Of a DNA stretch of 64,000 bases, positions 11,280 through 48,719 are shown in pieces. Source of the stretch: Dendrolimus kikuchii (Eukaryota > Arthropoda > Insecta > Lepidoptera > Lasiocampidae); contig CM034401.1 in assembly GCA_019925095.2 (NCBI GenBank), positions 11,381,338-11,445,337 of the forward strand. The letters run 5' to 3'. Position 1 is the stretch's first letter. The number at the start of each line of letters is the position of its first letter. The position numbers and the translations under genes are program-made. The notes beneath the pieces were generated by a model. It worked only from the letters and a program-made list of their open reading frames with translations. It had not been told where the DNA came from and made no database searches.

Positions 11280-12040
11280 CAGCCACAGTCGCAGCAAGTG
11301 GAGGAGGCAAAAAGAGCACCAAATAGTGGACCGCGCTCTACGCTTCCTCCAGTCAAACCTGAACCATTGCGCCGCAGCCCAATGTGTGTCCAGGTGCTCG
11401 CGGAATGGGCGATCGAGTTCGGTCTCTTGCTTCTCAACCAGAGCCTGCTTACATTTATGTTCGCCCACAGGGTGGGTTAGGTTGGCAAGCGGTATCTAGG
11501 ACCGGAGCGAGTGGTGGCGCTATCCGACCACTGGTACATACGATTTATCGTCTTCAACTGGAGCTCGGCATCTCCAGCGCTGGAGCCTCCCCCAACCAAA
11601 GACTACCGACGCTGGGCTTTGAATCGTCTAGATTGGGAGGCGTTCCAAGTAGCCTTGATGGTCAGCAGCAGCAGCAGCAGTTACAGTTGCTGATGTTGAT
11701 AACGTACGGTGCGCCAATGCTGAGGGTGTGCCCTCACAAGCCCATCCGCCAGGTATACTGGTGGGGTGATGAAATATCATAATTACGCAGGGAGGGAACC
11801 TTAGTGCACCGCTAATACACCAGATTTAGCAGAAGGCGCCGCCGCGCTGACGACGCAGTGATCGTGGAGACGTGGTTCTAGGAGGGGTACAGAGGCACCA
11901 AGAACGCGCTTCAAAAAGCCATTAGGACAGCCAAATCGGCGGCATGGGAGAAACTGCTGGTCAGCCTAAATTAAAATCCCTGGGAACGCCCATACCACAT
12001 GATGAAGAACAAACTTCGTCCATGGTCCCCCTGCAGATTC
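11280..12040 (+). pseudogene. R1-clade LINE ORF2 remnant
   Basis: Near 11340 a frame gives LNHCAAAQ, the start of R1-type ORF2 endonucleases. About 11510 gives LSDHWYI (the SDH block of the endonuclease), and 11880-12030 gives EGYRGTKNALQKAIRTAKSA and NPWERPYHMMKNKLRPW, the linker just before the reverse transcriptase. Frameshifts, stops and a (CAG)n tract at 11660-11680 show decay, and the RT domain is gone. This GC-rich island is foreign to its AT-rich surroundings. Confidence 0.7.
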
Positions 12041-12438
12041 AGCAATTGACTATTGACAACAAATTGAGGCTTTGAATACCTTCTGCTATTAATTTTGAAG
12101 AATTCACATATTCACTTAGAAAGTGTATTATATCATTTTCCTTCAACGGAGATAATTTCTACATTTTCATGGTTTCACTAAGTTCCTGCACTGCTAAAAG
12201 ATTTTGTATGGAATTTTAATAAGAGTTCCATCTGATTCCACCTGGAGATGCCTTTTGATAGGTTGATTTAAATTTAAAAGGTGAGTTCAGTTTGTCTACA
12301 TTATAAGGTGGCGTAGAAAACTAAAAAAATGCGTACGTAATTATGACTAAAAGTATTTTAGCAAAGAAAGTATTTACAAAATACTAAGATACTTAACAAA
12401 TGGTATCTAAATACAAGATACATTTTCAAAAAGTATCT

Positions 12439-12478
12439 AGATACAAGATACAAAATACGTATTTTGTATCTTGTATCT
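12439..12478. repeat. Perfect 40-bp palindrome without spacer
   Basis: Two 20-bp arms (AGATACAAGATACAAAATAC and its exact reverse complement) meet at 12458/12459 inside the hAT-like subterminal region. It probably arose from inverted subterminal repeats. Confidence 0.85.
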
Positions 12479-12523
12479 GTATTTCAAATACTTGTATCTT
12501 AGATAAGTCACATCTCTGATAAT

Positions 12524-13312
12524 AATATACTTTTAAACTATTTAAACGCCTGAAACTAATTTCGTTCCGGGTACATGAAATATACAGAAAGCCAAGAATC
12601 GGGGCCGCTGAAAGTTCCAGCTTCAAAACTATTTTATAAAGCAAAATGAATACTTAATTTTATCTTTAGTCAGAGTTTTTGGTTGAATTTCAGTTGCATA
12701 ATAAAATTTATTGTTATAAAGTTTACACTTTAAATGGCTAATTTTTTCAAGTGTATTAGCCGGCCAATACTATAGATCCTATAATAGATAGGCTCCCGGT
12801 TACGACGTCAATCAATCTTGGTAAGAGGATGACAGGGACAGCTGCGGCAAGCGGAGTATTTGTGCCTAGATCTGTTGCCCCAGTTCAAGTAAGAGTTTTA
12901 TTAATAATCGATATATGATGAATTTCTATTAAATCTCATATAACTGAAAATAACGTCGCTGTCAATTTTCTTTACAGTAATTACTAGAAAAAGAAACAGA
13001 TTAACCTAGACCACCATTATGCTGGGGCCGCATCTGCGATAGATGGTAGTGTTATTTTGACTGGGGCCAATACGTTTTATTTATAGAATTAATCATATCG
13101 CCGTTAGCAACTAGTTGCATTAGTACTAGGCCACTCAGAAAATATTCCGAAAAAAAGTTTTTATGTATGAAAGACTAGCCGGTTATAATCTATTTTGAAA
13201 ATATAACATAACTAAAAATATATAATATAACTAAAAATAGGTACGTATCAATTTCAAAATTTCCCTCTACATTGTTTGCGATCTAATTTAAATTATCGTG
13301 TCTCATTGAAAA
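12524..13312. other. Non-coding stretch with old repeat pieces
   Basis: No exon seen. Text around 13090-13140 (CGCCGTTAGCAACTAG, GCATTAGTACTAGG) resembles pieces near 400 and 31100. Confidence 0.4.
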
Positions 13313-14190
13313 ATGCATCTGCGCCGGGAACATATACGCGTTATGATTTTTTACGAATTCAAGTGTCTCCTGAAAACGAACGTCTCTTACGTTATACTTC
13401 AAATGGCATTCATGGATAAAGGCCCCTCTAAGGCAACCGTGTATCGTTGGTACAACGAATTGAAGTTGAACTGAACTTTCGGGGATGAAGGAAAAACTGG
13501 TGACCCTTTGACGGCTGTTATGAAAGAAAATGTGCTAGCAGTGAAAAATGTAATCCAAGACAATAGGCGAGTTACATATCAAGAGATTCAGCACGTACTG
13601 CAGATTGGTTCGGGAAGCCTTCACAAGATTCTACACGTGCATCTTCGCGTGTTTCACGCTGGGTGCCGCACAAACTAACCGATGATTAGAAGCAGGACCG
13701 GGTGGAATGGGGCCGTGATATGATAAACAAATTTGAAGCAGGCTCAGCCGAAGTCGGCTCAGGATCCAGAAACAAAGTGCCGGCCGATGGTTTGGGTGTT
13801 TCAAAACGAATCAACGCTTACCAAGGTGAAGCGATCTAGAAGCGGCGGGAAGATTTTGATCGCAAGTTATGTCAATTTGACTGGCTACTTGGTGTCAATT
13901 CCTTTACGGAACCAAAGAAGCATCAACGCCGAATAGTATACTACCAAATACTTGGCAGAAGTTTTCTTTGTTGTGAATAGCAAGGGACCAAACACAGGGC
14001 TCCGCGGGCTACTGCTCCACCACGACAACGCACCCGCTCATACCGCGCTCAAAACGAGGATTTTCCTGGACAGCATGCCGATCAAACTCCTAGGTCACTC
14101 TTCTTACAGCTCTGGCCTAGCACCGTGTGACTTCTTTTTATTCCCGAAAATAAAAATTCAAAGGGATACAATTTTCGTCGCCTGAAAATG
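13313..14190 (+). pseudogene. Mariner transposase pseudogene (DD34D)
   Basis: The frame opens with MHLRREHIRVMIFYEFK, a mariner-type N-terminal helix-turn-helix start. Later fragments include KATVYRWYNE, HHDNAPAHTAL (second catalytic Asp) and SSYSSGLAPCDFFLFPKIK (third Asp). There are 34 residues between those two Asp, so it is DD34D. At least two stops and several frame changes (13470-13940) make it dead. I could not define terminal inverted repeats. Confidence 0.75.
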
Positions 14191-15800
14191 CGCTGTCAGC
14201 GTTCGAACATGCGTAAAGATAAATATGACAGCTTTACCTAAACTTAATTATTAACCGACTTTAAAAAGGAGGAAATTCTCAATTCGTTTGTATATTCTTA
14301 TAAAATACTGTAACGTCATTCATTATCGCCTTCGACACTAACATTAGATTTGGATGCGTACGCTGCGTTGAACTCCGCGGAAGCTTTCTTAGTTTACATG
14401 ATCAAAATTATTGTGTATTCACGCCTATTATCGAAAACAAATATACAAACATATTATATATACCAAATTGCATGATAATGAATCAATTCAGCACGGCTTA
14501 CAAAAATATTAAATTATTACGGGGAAATGATCGGTTGATTCCCAAGACCGAAAAGAGATAAACAAATATCCAAACGTAGTCTCTTTCATATTTATATACG
14601 AGAGAAAGAGAGAGAGATGCGAGACTTATATTTTATTATATCATCTGGACCTTGAAAGATATCATAATAAAATTTAATAAAATGTTACTCCGATTTTTTT
14701 TATCTAAATTCGTTACGCCATTTTGAAGTCTATCCCAGACAAACTTTCAGACTTCATGATTAGGTATCATATAAATAGCAGTTTTTACACAAATTTATTT
14801 ATCTTGAAATCACAAACATACACTACCACTTTATTTATTGGTATATATTAGTGATATGCTATGATTTACTTAAGATTAGATATTGTTTTTGTACTGAGAC
14901 CTAAGTCTTGCTGAGTGAGTGTAACTGTACAATGCTTTAAGTATAAGTACTTACATACAAACCCATATCCTCTGTCACCGCTGAAAGCAGGTTAGAGAAC
15001 AAAAAGCAACTAACATTGAACAATCGCACTCGCCCTGTGGAACCTGCTTACTGACAATTTATCAGACAATTCAACATACACCACCCAAGACTACTCTAAC
15101 CAATTACCTACTGTTAGTCGCAGTTCAGATGTAAGGGTCTGAAGGGCATTTGTAGATGCCACTCATTTCATTACACAAAGATAAGGGTCTTGTGAATATT
15201 TGCGCTCAATTTGGCACATTTATATTTAGCGATACAATACATTTACTCCAAAATTAACTTCCCCTAAACATCTACACTTCTACCCAAATCTTTTGTTCAG
15301 TATTATTTGTCAAGTTCATTTCATTGTCGATTAAATTACCTACTTGAAATCGTCGAATTCGACTTTTTGCTCTTGACCTACAATTACAAAATTCAAATAT
15401 GCCATATTTGGGAACTTTTCTAAAAAGGTTGAAGTTGTTGTTTAGAGATAAACTAATAAAATCATACACGATTTAAGATCACATTTTGTTGAAAGACCCA
15501 GGATAGCATCAAATGCAACGCACATAACTTAGGGTCTCCAACGGACGGAAATAATCGAGTTATCGATGCAATATTCTCTAGAGTCACGAGGCAAAACGAG
15601 CTTGAAGCAAATAATCCGCTTTGGCCGCGACAGCCACAACTTCGGAATTCTTTACTTTAAAGTGGAATGTCTCTTCAAGAGAGTAATAAGGTCTATTGTG
15701 TAGAAACTTTTCTATAGAAGCTTCGTAACTTCAATATAGCAATATGAAATGATACTGAGTGACTCTTATTTTTCCGTATATTTTGATTTATCCGAAATTG
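14191..15800. other. AT-rich non-coding stretch
   Basis: A GA-rich microsatellite lies at 14600-14618. A 65-codon minus-strand ORF at 15272-15469 has no recognisable features. Nothing else is seen. Confidence 0.5.
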
Positions 15801-15819
15801 ATTAGTTGACATCTTTTCT

Positions 15820-16212
15820 TTATATATAAAATTCTTCTGTGCGTGTATATGTGACTGAACTCCTCCTAAAGATCTAGACCTATTTCAATAAAACTTTTTG
15901 TGCGTTCAGGTGGATTCGAGAATGGTTTAAATTCATAATTGGGCCAGGTACGTGGCGCTGCAATTGAGTTCTAAGATGTATTTCTTCAGGGCAGGACAAC
16001 GTCTGCCGGGACAGCTAATTTATATATAAAATTTTTATGTTTGTATGTGTGTCACTGCTCTCCCCTTAACCGATCTTGATAAAAAATTTTGTGTGTGTTC
16101 CACTGGGTCCCGGGATGGTTTAGATTCACCAATAAACCAAGTCGGTGGCGTTACAACCGGTTTCGAAAATTAATATTTTTAGAGCAGGCCAACGTCTACC
16201 CAGTCCACTAGT
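15820..16212 (+). mobile_element. Two tandem short Helitron-like elements
   Basis: Two head-to-tail copies (about 15820-16015 and 16018-16212) share TATATATAAAATT, the CTC..CTTAA..GATCT block, GGATGGTTTA.ATTCA, a GTGGCG.T..AA stretch and the end GGACAACGTCTGCCGGG plus CAGCTAAT/CCACTAGT. This is the typical non-autonomous Helitron end seen widely in Lepidoptera (CTAG followed by T). No coding capacity. Confidence 0.65.
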
Positions 16213-16214
16213 AA

Positions 16215-16370
16215 TATATAATTCTAGATGTTCCGGCAGACTTTATCCTACCCTGAAAAGATCAAGGACCCGATCCCAGCGCCACCTTCCGGTTTCAATT
16301 GTGAATCTAAAGCATCCGCGGAACTACTCGAACACACGAAAAAATATATTCATCAAAATCGATAGTCGTT
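16215..16370 (-). mobile_element. Inverted third copy of the short Helitron-like element
   Basis: Reverse complementing gives GATGCTTTAGATTCACAATT, AGGTGGCGCTGGGATCGGGT and a TCTGCCGGAACATCTAGA end, matching the preceding tandem pair. The three copies thus form a direct plus inverted cluster. Confidence 0.6.
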
Positions 16371-16619
16371 CTAATTCTGCTATGCGGGTACATAAATTTC
16401 TACGAATCATTTTTATTTACATATGTATAAAATAGAAGATTTACTTATTAGATACCCTTAGGCGTATACAATATTTACAAAATATTTTTTATATTGTAAT
16501 TATTAGTATCAAATTATTAATATTTTTAGTTCAGAATAATTATTAGCCTTTATTAAAATTAGGTATTTAATTAGTTAAATTATACATACATCAGACTTCC
16601 ACGAAATATTTTTACATAG

Positions 16620-17000
<381 letters not shown>

Positions 17001-17259
17001 TAGATATAAATTGAGCTGTATGAAGCGATAACGCTGCGCATTGTAAAGAGGAATCACCTGTTATGCCTTCCGTAATGAATTGTTTAAGTTTAGATTGGTT
17101 CGCATTATCATAAAAATTATAATTTGTATGTTCCTATCATATTGTTATAAAACGGAGTAAACACTTCAGCACTTGACTGTAATTTTGAAATGGAAGTTTA
17201 AAAAATATATGTAACTGGTTTATTAAACCATCTGTAAATTTAAAAGCCATGCATTGACG

Positions 17260-17720
17260 TCTGCATGGCCGACATTGGTGGAAGCGGTTCAGTGTCCCGG
17301 TGTCTAGCTGTCTCACTGCGCCTGTGGTAGTGATCTCGGAGAGGTCACAACGACCAGGGGCTGGCGAGCAAAGCACGTGAGCTCCTCACCGGGGACCATT
17401 CATGTGCGAGGGCGGCGGCTTGCGCGCGCACCAATCAATAGTGTTAGGGCGCGGGCGGGCAGTGCCCGGCCACCCGCGCGACGCCTCGCACGCTCGTCTT
17501 CGCCGCGCCTCGCGAGCCCATGACCGCCCTCCACAGATGACGGAGCCCGCCTGCATCCATCTGGAACGCCGCACCAACCCCGTACCCACCACGACAGGTC
17601 TCGCATTGCGAGACACCACTCGCTTGTTACGCGCGAAGACAAGGTATAAAAATCGATAGCCAACACCTCTTGTAAGTGCCGCAGCATCCGCTGCTGACCA
17701 ATCGCACACCCAACCAGATC
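17260..17720 (+). promoter_or_regulatory. GC-rich island, candidate tutl promoter/5' exon
   Basis: A CpG-rich block of about 450 bp (17390-17640 is especially GC-rich) in AT-rich surroundings. It contains a TATAAAAA at 17645-17652 and GTAAGT at 17672-17677 that could be a donor for a non-coding first exon, 3.4 kb upstream of the acceptor at 21032. The overlapping frames on both strands (17386-17709) share no family features and reflect GC-rich composition. The promoter or 5'-exon role is inference from position and composition; a decayed GC-rich transposon is the alternative. Confidence 0.3.
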
Positions 17721-19138
17721 GAGTATACGCCCTGTAAGCGTAACTTATTTGGTGGTATCAATCTAGGACTTTCTTTATAATAATAATAAGCGATAAAATA
17801 ATATATCTATCAACATATTGTTTTGCAATAAAACGTTTTATTTGTTAATCATTGACTGAATATAAACGAAAATAGGCACTATTCTCCTAATATAACGTCT
17901 AAATATAGACCTAGAAGCCAAGAATAGAATACCTACCCAATTGACACCTCCGAAAAACTAGATCACATTACTACTTGTCTATAAAGAAGAGTGTTTTGTA
18001 AAGATTTAATTACGTTAGTGTTGAGTGAAGTCTAAATATATGATACTAAAACTTCACGAAGCACTGAAATTGTTAATTTCATAGCTATTGATCCGGCTGT
18101 TTAGCAATTCGATTTAACCTCGCAATGATAAAAAAGAATTCTAAATCTGTCCTGGCCGACTGAAAGAATGGAAAACTATTATATTGATGTAGAACGTACA
18201 TATTTTTTTTCGTTAAAACTAGCTGTTTTCTTGTGTGTGTGTTTGTGTTCTTACTTTTGCTCTAGTCAGTATCATGTTGTAGTTTATAAAATAGAAAGGT
18301 ACCCATGTGGTTTCTAACCAAGGTCTTGGTTAATATTTCATCAATTAAAAGTTCTTCTTTACATAATTTTTAACCAAAATTAATTATTCTCATTTGTAAT
18401 TATTTTCCATAATATAACTTTGCCACCACGTGGCTAGTAGGGATTCATGCATATCTCACGGAGTTCTACATACATTATTTAAAATAAAACATTTTTATTT
18501 ATCGTATTTGTATCTATAAGATAAACGTATCATAACATATGATATTCGACACTTTCAATTAATTATTTAATGATCGTAGTAATGATTGTTTTTATAGAAC
18601 ACTTTCTTTTATAGACTTACTGTTGCAGTAGGCAAGTTAAAGCATAGGGGTTCTGTTATAAGTCGATTACGTATCGTGACGTGGTGCAATTACCTTCTGA
18701 GTGCCTACAGCCGGTTGGTGCAGGAAAATAGTCCAAGGACGAACCGCAATTCAAAGGCCATCCGCCTCTACAATCAGTACTTCAATACCATTGGCCTTAC
18801 CACATTACGTAAACTAAATAAATTGAGTCAAAATTACTTCAACCGTTATTTTTTGGTATATGGTTCATTTACAATGAAATATACAAATGATTAAAAATTT
18901 TATACACTAATATGATGCATATGTGTCAATGATATAGATGTTCTGTTAAATTTATAACATGTACAATATTATTATCGTAAGGATTAGCGATAGATGGAAC
19001 TTAAATCCTAGGGAATATTAAAAGATTTGTTGTACTAGTAATAGATCGACCGCCACCACGCCGCAGCCGCGCGCCGCCAATGCGCTGCTAATCTGTTGTT
19101 TTCTATGTACGATACTCCAAATGCATTGAATGTACATA
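17721..19138. other. AT-rich non-coding stretch
   Basis: No exon or element ends recognised. A 72-codon ORF at 18676-18894 has no identifiable features. A small GC-rich patch (19045-19090) precedes the mariner. Confidence 0.45.
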
Positions 19139-20342
19139 TTAGGTTGGGGAAAAAGTTTCTTCGCATTTTATATAAAAATTCAAAAGGTTTTTTTCATAAA
19201 GTTTATTTACATTTGACTAAAGTATGTGGGTGCCATTTTGATGGATAACTTTTTGCCATCTAGTAGGTAGGGACAGATCCCATTGCTATAAAAATTTTGG
19301 GGGTTCTGATCAAAAAACTGCGACAAGTGGTTTTGGCAGTCCTCTCGTGATGTTAACCTGTCACTGCCTAAGGAATTCTGCAGAGACCGAAACAGGCGAA
19401 AATCTGAAGGTGCAAGGTCAGAACTATACGGCGGATGCATTAACACCTCCCAGCCAAACTCTCGTAATTTTTGCTGAGTGGCTAAAGATGTGTGAGGTCT
19501 AGCGTTATCATGGTAAAAAACCACACCCTTCTGTTGATTAATTCCGGCCGCTTTCTCTCAACTTTTTGCTTTAATCTCATCAGTTCTTCGCAGTACAGTT
19601 CAGAATCGATGGTCCTGCCTGGCGGTAACAGCTTATAATGAATAATGCGCTTCCAATCCCACCATACACACATCATCACCTTGTTGCGAGTTATCCACTT
19701 TTCATCACCAGTTATCAGCTTCTTCAAAAATGGTTCGGTTTCATTACGTCGTAATAAAGGATCACAAATGAGTACACGGTTCATTAGGTTTCTTTCAGTG
19801 AGCTCATGAGACACCCAAATATCGAGCTTTTTTGTGTACCCAACTTTTTCAAATGTGCCAAAACCGTTTTGTAGACAATTCCCAGTTCTACAGCTACATC
19901 GTAACTACTAATATGCCGAACTTGCTCCACTTTTTAAAAAATGGCATCAATTTTGTCCGTAACAGGGCGACCAGAGCGACGTGCATCTTTTATATCAACA
20001 TTTCCGAATTAAAACGCTTAAACCAAATTTGCGCTACTCTCACAGATACTGCATTAAGTCCATAAACATCACCAATTTTTTTCGCGGCTTGTGTTGCATT
20101 TTTACCTTTTTTGTATTAAAATTTTAAAATGTGTCGAATTTCTTCATGACATTCACTAATTTTAACAATAAGAAAAACAAATGAAAATCACACATTTTCC
20201 TAATTTGAATTTGGAATTGTCTTCTTTAAATTTAAAACTTTTTAGTGATACCAAAACCAGCCAGATATAAATGGTATAGCCAAAGAGATCTTATTACAAC
20301 TTAAATACATACTATATGCGAAAAGTCTTTTTCCCCAACCTA
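19139..20342 (-). mobile_element. Mariner element with terminal inverted repeats
   Basis: The ends match as inverted repeats: TTAGGTTGGGGAAAAAG at the left and CTTTTTCCCCAACCTA at the right. The length is about 1.2 kb, usual for mariner. The transposase is on the minus strand but broken: 19482-19814 covers the GDEKWI block (first Asp) and 19207-19524 covers YHDNARPHTSL and PPYSSDLAPSDFRLF, 34 residues apart (DD34D). The two frames overlap with a shift near 19500, and the N-terminal third (right side) has stops. Confidence 0.85.
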
Positions 20343-21032
20343 TTATTTCAATATTCTACTTGCCATTCTATTAATTTATACAAAAAAATTTAAATCTTAG
20401 TATATTTTTCATTTGGGTATAGTCATACAATGATAATAATAATATTAGAATATTGTATGGCTACCAAATTAAGAATATTAAGATTTCTTGAATAAATTGC
20501 AGCTGTTCACACGCTAATAATAAAAATGAAATCATGTAGGTAGTATTCGATAAGCTCTTATGTGATCCGATTTATATGAATTTAGTGTGGCCACCTTAGA
20601 TAATCCTAATAGATAGGATTGAAAGACACGAATTTAAGATAAGAGTTTCTCAAGTTTTTAATGAAAATTGATCTGTCAGTGAGAGTGAGACGTATACCCG
20701 AAAAACCAGAAATTTAGTTTGCTAACCATCATATGATATGAAAGAGATTTGTTATTCTGGTATCAACCCCTATTTAATGGAATGCAATTTTTTTACTAAT
20801 CTAAGTTTAACTTGTGCGAACCCCGATTCAGTCCTACTGTCCAAGTGATCATTAATAAAGAGGTGATGTCTATTACAACGCTTGATGTATTTTCAAATTG
20901 ACATTCCCATTATTCCCTTTATAGTTTAATACTTAAGGTAGTTTTGACATAGAACATTTGAAACCAGTTTTGCACAGATGGATGTAGCCATTGTTACGAG
21001 TGACAGTTGCGTAAAATGTTTCTTTGTTACAG
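20343..21032. other. Non-coding stretch before tutl exon 1
   Basis: No element recognised. It ends in the likely 3' splice site TCTTTGTTACAG (AG at 21031-21032), so it is probably the end of a 5' UTR intron. Confidence 0.45.
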
Positions 21033-21085
21033 GTGATGCATCAACAATGAGTCGCCGCGCGCGGCCGTGACATGGGAGCGCAGGC

Positions 21086-46917
<25,832 letters not shown>

Positions 46918-47759
46918 ACTCCCGCCCCGTACACGCCCGATCGAGTATCGTTGCCGCCCCACCGAATAATTTTATACCACATCGATCTCTAATTTAACGA
47001 CTGAACCTTATATCAATGTGTTTCATATGAATTTATGATTTGTATAATCACTGTCGGTAGTATAGTGTGACGCGATGCATTTGTTTCAGCGATCAATTAG
47101 TCCTGTAGCCTGTTGCATTGTGTCAGCGGCACTTTTGATTTAAATATTACATTGGCCTTCTCTTATATAGTGTTAAAACATCCCACCTTAGCCGTCGGCT
47201 TTACTTTAAAAAGCCGTTGGCGACGTTACATACTTATAACTTATTTAATTTAGGATCGATAGAATATGAAGATCGCTACGATATGCGATGACGACTTAAA
47301 TATTTTAAATGAACGTTTCGAAGTGGATGTCGTGACGTTAAAAGTTCGCACTGCCTGCTCTCCAGATAACATTTAATGAGTCAATTAATTCTTTTAAAAC
47401 TCTAATGGTACATTTTTATAATTTTAAAGTTACTATATGATATCTCGCTTCTCTATCAATATTCTATTATTGGCCAACTGTAAAAATACCTACTGCTTTA
47501 TTCAGTAGCTAAATAGACGGTTTAAGATGGCGAGGCTATGGCGGTCAGGCAGTGCGACTGACGTTCACATAAACGCTTTAGGTATGAGTGGGAATGCATC
47601 CACGACGCCGCTCATACCATTAATTGTAGTTATTATGGTACTTATTATGAATAACGATTACTATATTCTATTTCTCAGGCAAGCGGAATATCGGTCAACG
47701 ACGTCAAATATTATGTTAACGTTTACAGAAAATGTATCGCTCCTAATATACCTATATAT
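46918..47759 (+). other. tutl 3' UTR and downstream sequence
   Basis: GC falls back to the local low level within about 60 bp of the stop. I could not fix the polyadenylation site; no AATAAA occurs in the first several hundred bases. No element recognised. Confidence 0.4.
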
Positions 47760-48137
47760 TGTTACAAGTGTGGGACTCGAATTAAAATGCCGTTGGAATT
47801 ACTATAGAGTTTATTAGAACTATACAAACACGTATAAAACAGGTACAAATAAAACTAGACACTACTTGTTACAATCTGCACGATCAATAACACGCGCAAA
47901 GTCCGTCACTCTGTCGCTTGTCGAATGTACACGTCTTGCTTGTATCGTAATCGTCGCTCGACTGCCGATCTCTCCGTCCGGGCATTCCTTTATACTCAGC
48001 TTACAATATATCACGAGCGTGTAAACAATTATTTCCAAGAACCACACCTGGCCACTGTCGACGCTATTCCTAGAAAATATAATTCTGCACACCTGCAGGA
48101 TTATGCCTGCGAACGACCATAAACAAGTACAATAACA
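47760..48137 (-). mobile_element. Candidate solo LTR
   Basis: A 378-bp unit with short inverted ends TGTTA..TAACA. On the minus strand it has TATAAAG at 47994-47988, an initiator-like GGCAGTCG with its A at 47963 (31 nt after the first T of the TATA box), and AATAAA at 47815-47810, the order U3-R-U5 of an LTR. The flanking 4-mers ATAT and ATAG are an imperfect target duplication. No internal retrotransposon sequence is adjacent, hence solo. A short independent gene is the alternative. Confidence 0.45.
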
Positions 48138-48550
48138 ATAGGCTATTGTCTAATTGCAAATTTTAAACACATAGAAAACAAAAGAAGATTGTCATAAAAC
48201 AGTTTCAGCGTTATCAGCATTCAAGCTGCGGCAGGTAATAAATACAGGTATTGTATTTGGCCCAACTTGTAACAATATTATCGTTACAACTTCCTAATGT
48301 TTTATATGGCACAAGGTATGGTGCGAAACGAATGGCATTCTGAGATAACAAATCTCCAATGTGTGGAATAATTAGCGATAACACGCAGGTTACACAGCGT
48401 CGCGGTGCAAATGTACATTTTGTTTACCGAATGCGCTTGCGCATGTAATTACGATGATAAAAAAAGAAAAATGTATATTTAAAAATTATTTACTGCTGTG
48501 ATAAGCTCAAAGGTCACGGTCACTATCCATTATTCTGCCTGCCCGAGAGA
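48138..48550. other. Intergenic, nothing recognised
   Basis: AT-rich with a few GC-richer words; no exon or transposon seen. Confidence 0.4.
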
Positions 48551-48555
48551 CAAAG

Positions 48556-48590
48556 TATAAATACGAGGCGCTGTGACTTGCATTTCACTC
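48556..48590 (+). promoter_or_regulatory. TATA box with initiator-like motif
   Basis: TATAAATA at 48556-48563 and TTCACTC with its A at 48587, placing TATA at -31, the canonical insect spacing. The initiator is close to the arthropod TCA(G/T)T consensus but has C at +2. Confidence 0.45.
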
Positions 48591-48610
48591 TGCGACAGAA
48601 TTTATTTTGT

Positions 48611-48688
48611 ATGAAAATTCTACGGATGATAGCTCATACACTTCGCAGAGTCAAATGCGCGCTGCGCGCTCTTATTTGCAAGATATAA
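48611..48688 (+). CDS. Small basic ORF downstream of the TATA box, 25 codons
   Basis: MKILRMIAHTLRRVKCALRA followed by LICKI and a stop. It begins 24 nt after the predicted start site and is followed within 3-10 nt by AATAAA (48692-48697). The peptide is basic and could form an amphipathic helix, but has no clear signal peptide. I recognise no family. A chance ORF in an LTR-like or non-coding transcript is equally possible. Confidence 0.25.
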   Translation: MKILRMIAHTLRRVKCALRALICKI

Positions 48689-48719
48689 TAATAAATAATA
48701 TACAACAAATTAATCATTA

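Larger units (their letters stand above)
10800..12523 (-). mobile_element. hAT-like element remnant, interrupted
   Basis: Both ends carry runs of the motif ATACAAGATAC/AAAATACGTAT (10820-10950 and 12360-12490), and the right edge reads as CAGAGATGTGACTTATC on the minus strand, similar to hAT termini with their subterminal repeats. On the minus strand, 12050-12350 gives a decayed frame containing LSPLKENDIIHFLSEYVNSS and LIAEGIQSLN, reminiscent of hAT transposases. An R1-type LINE piece lies inside. Extent and class are inferred; the left terminus is not clear. Confidence 0.4.

Noticed and set aside
17386..17709. Open frames of 85-107 codons on both strands in the GC-rich island
   Set aside because: All are composition-driven and mutually overlapping, with no domain or conserved start.
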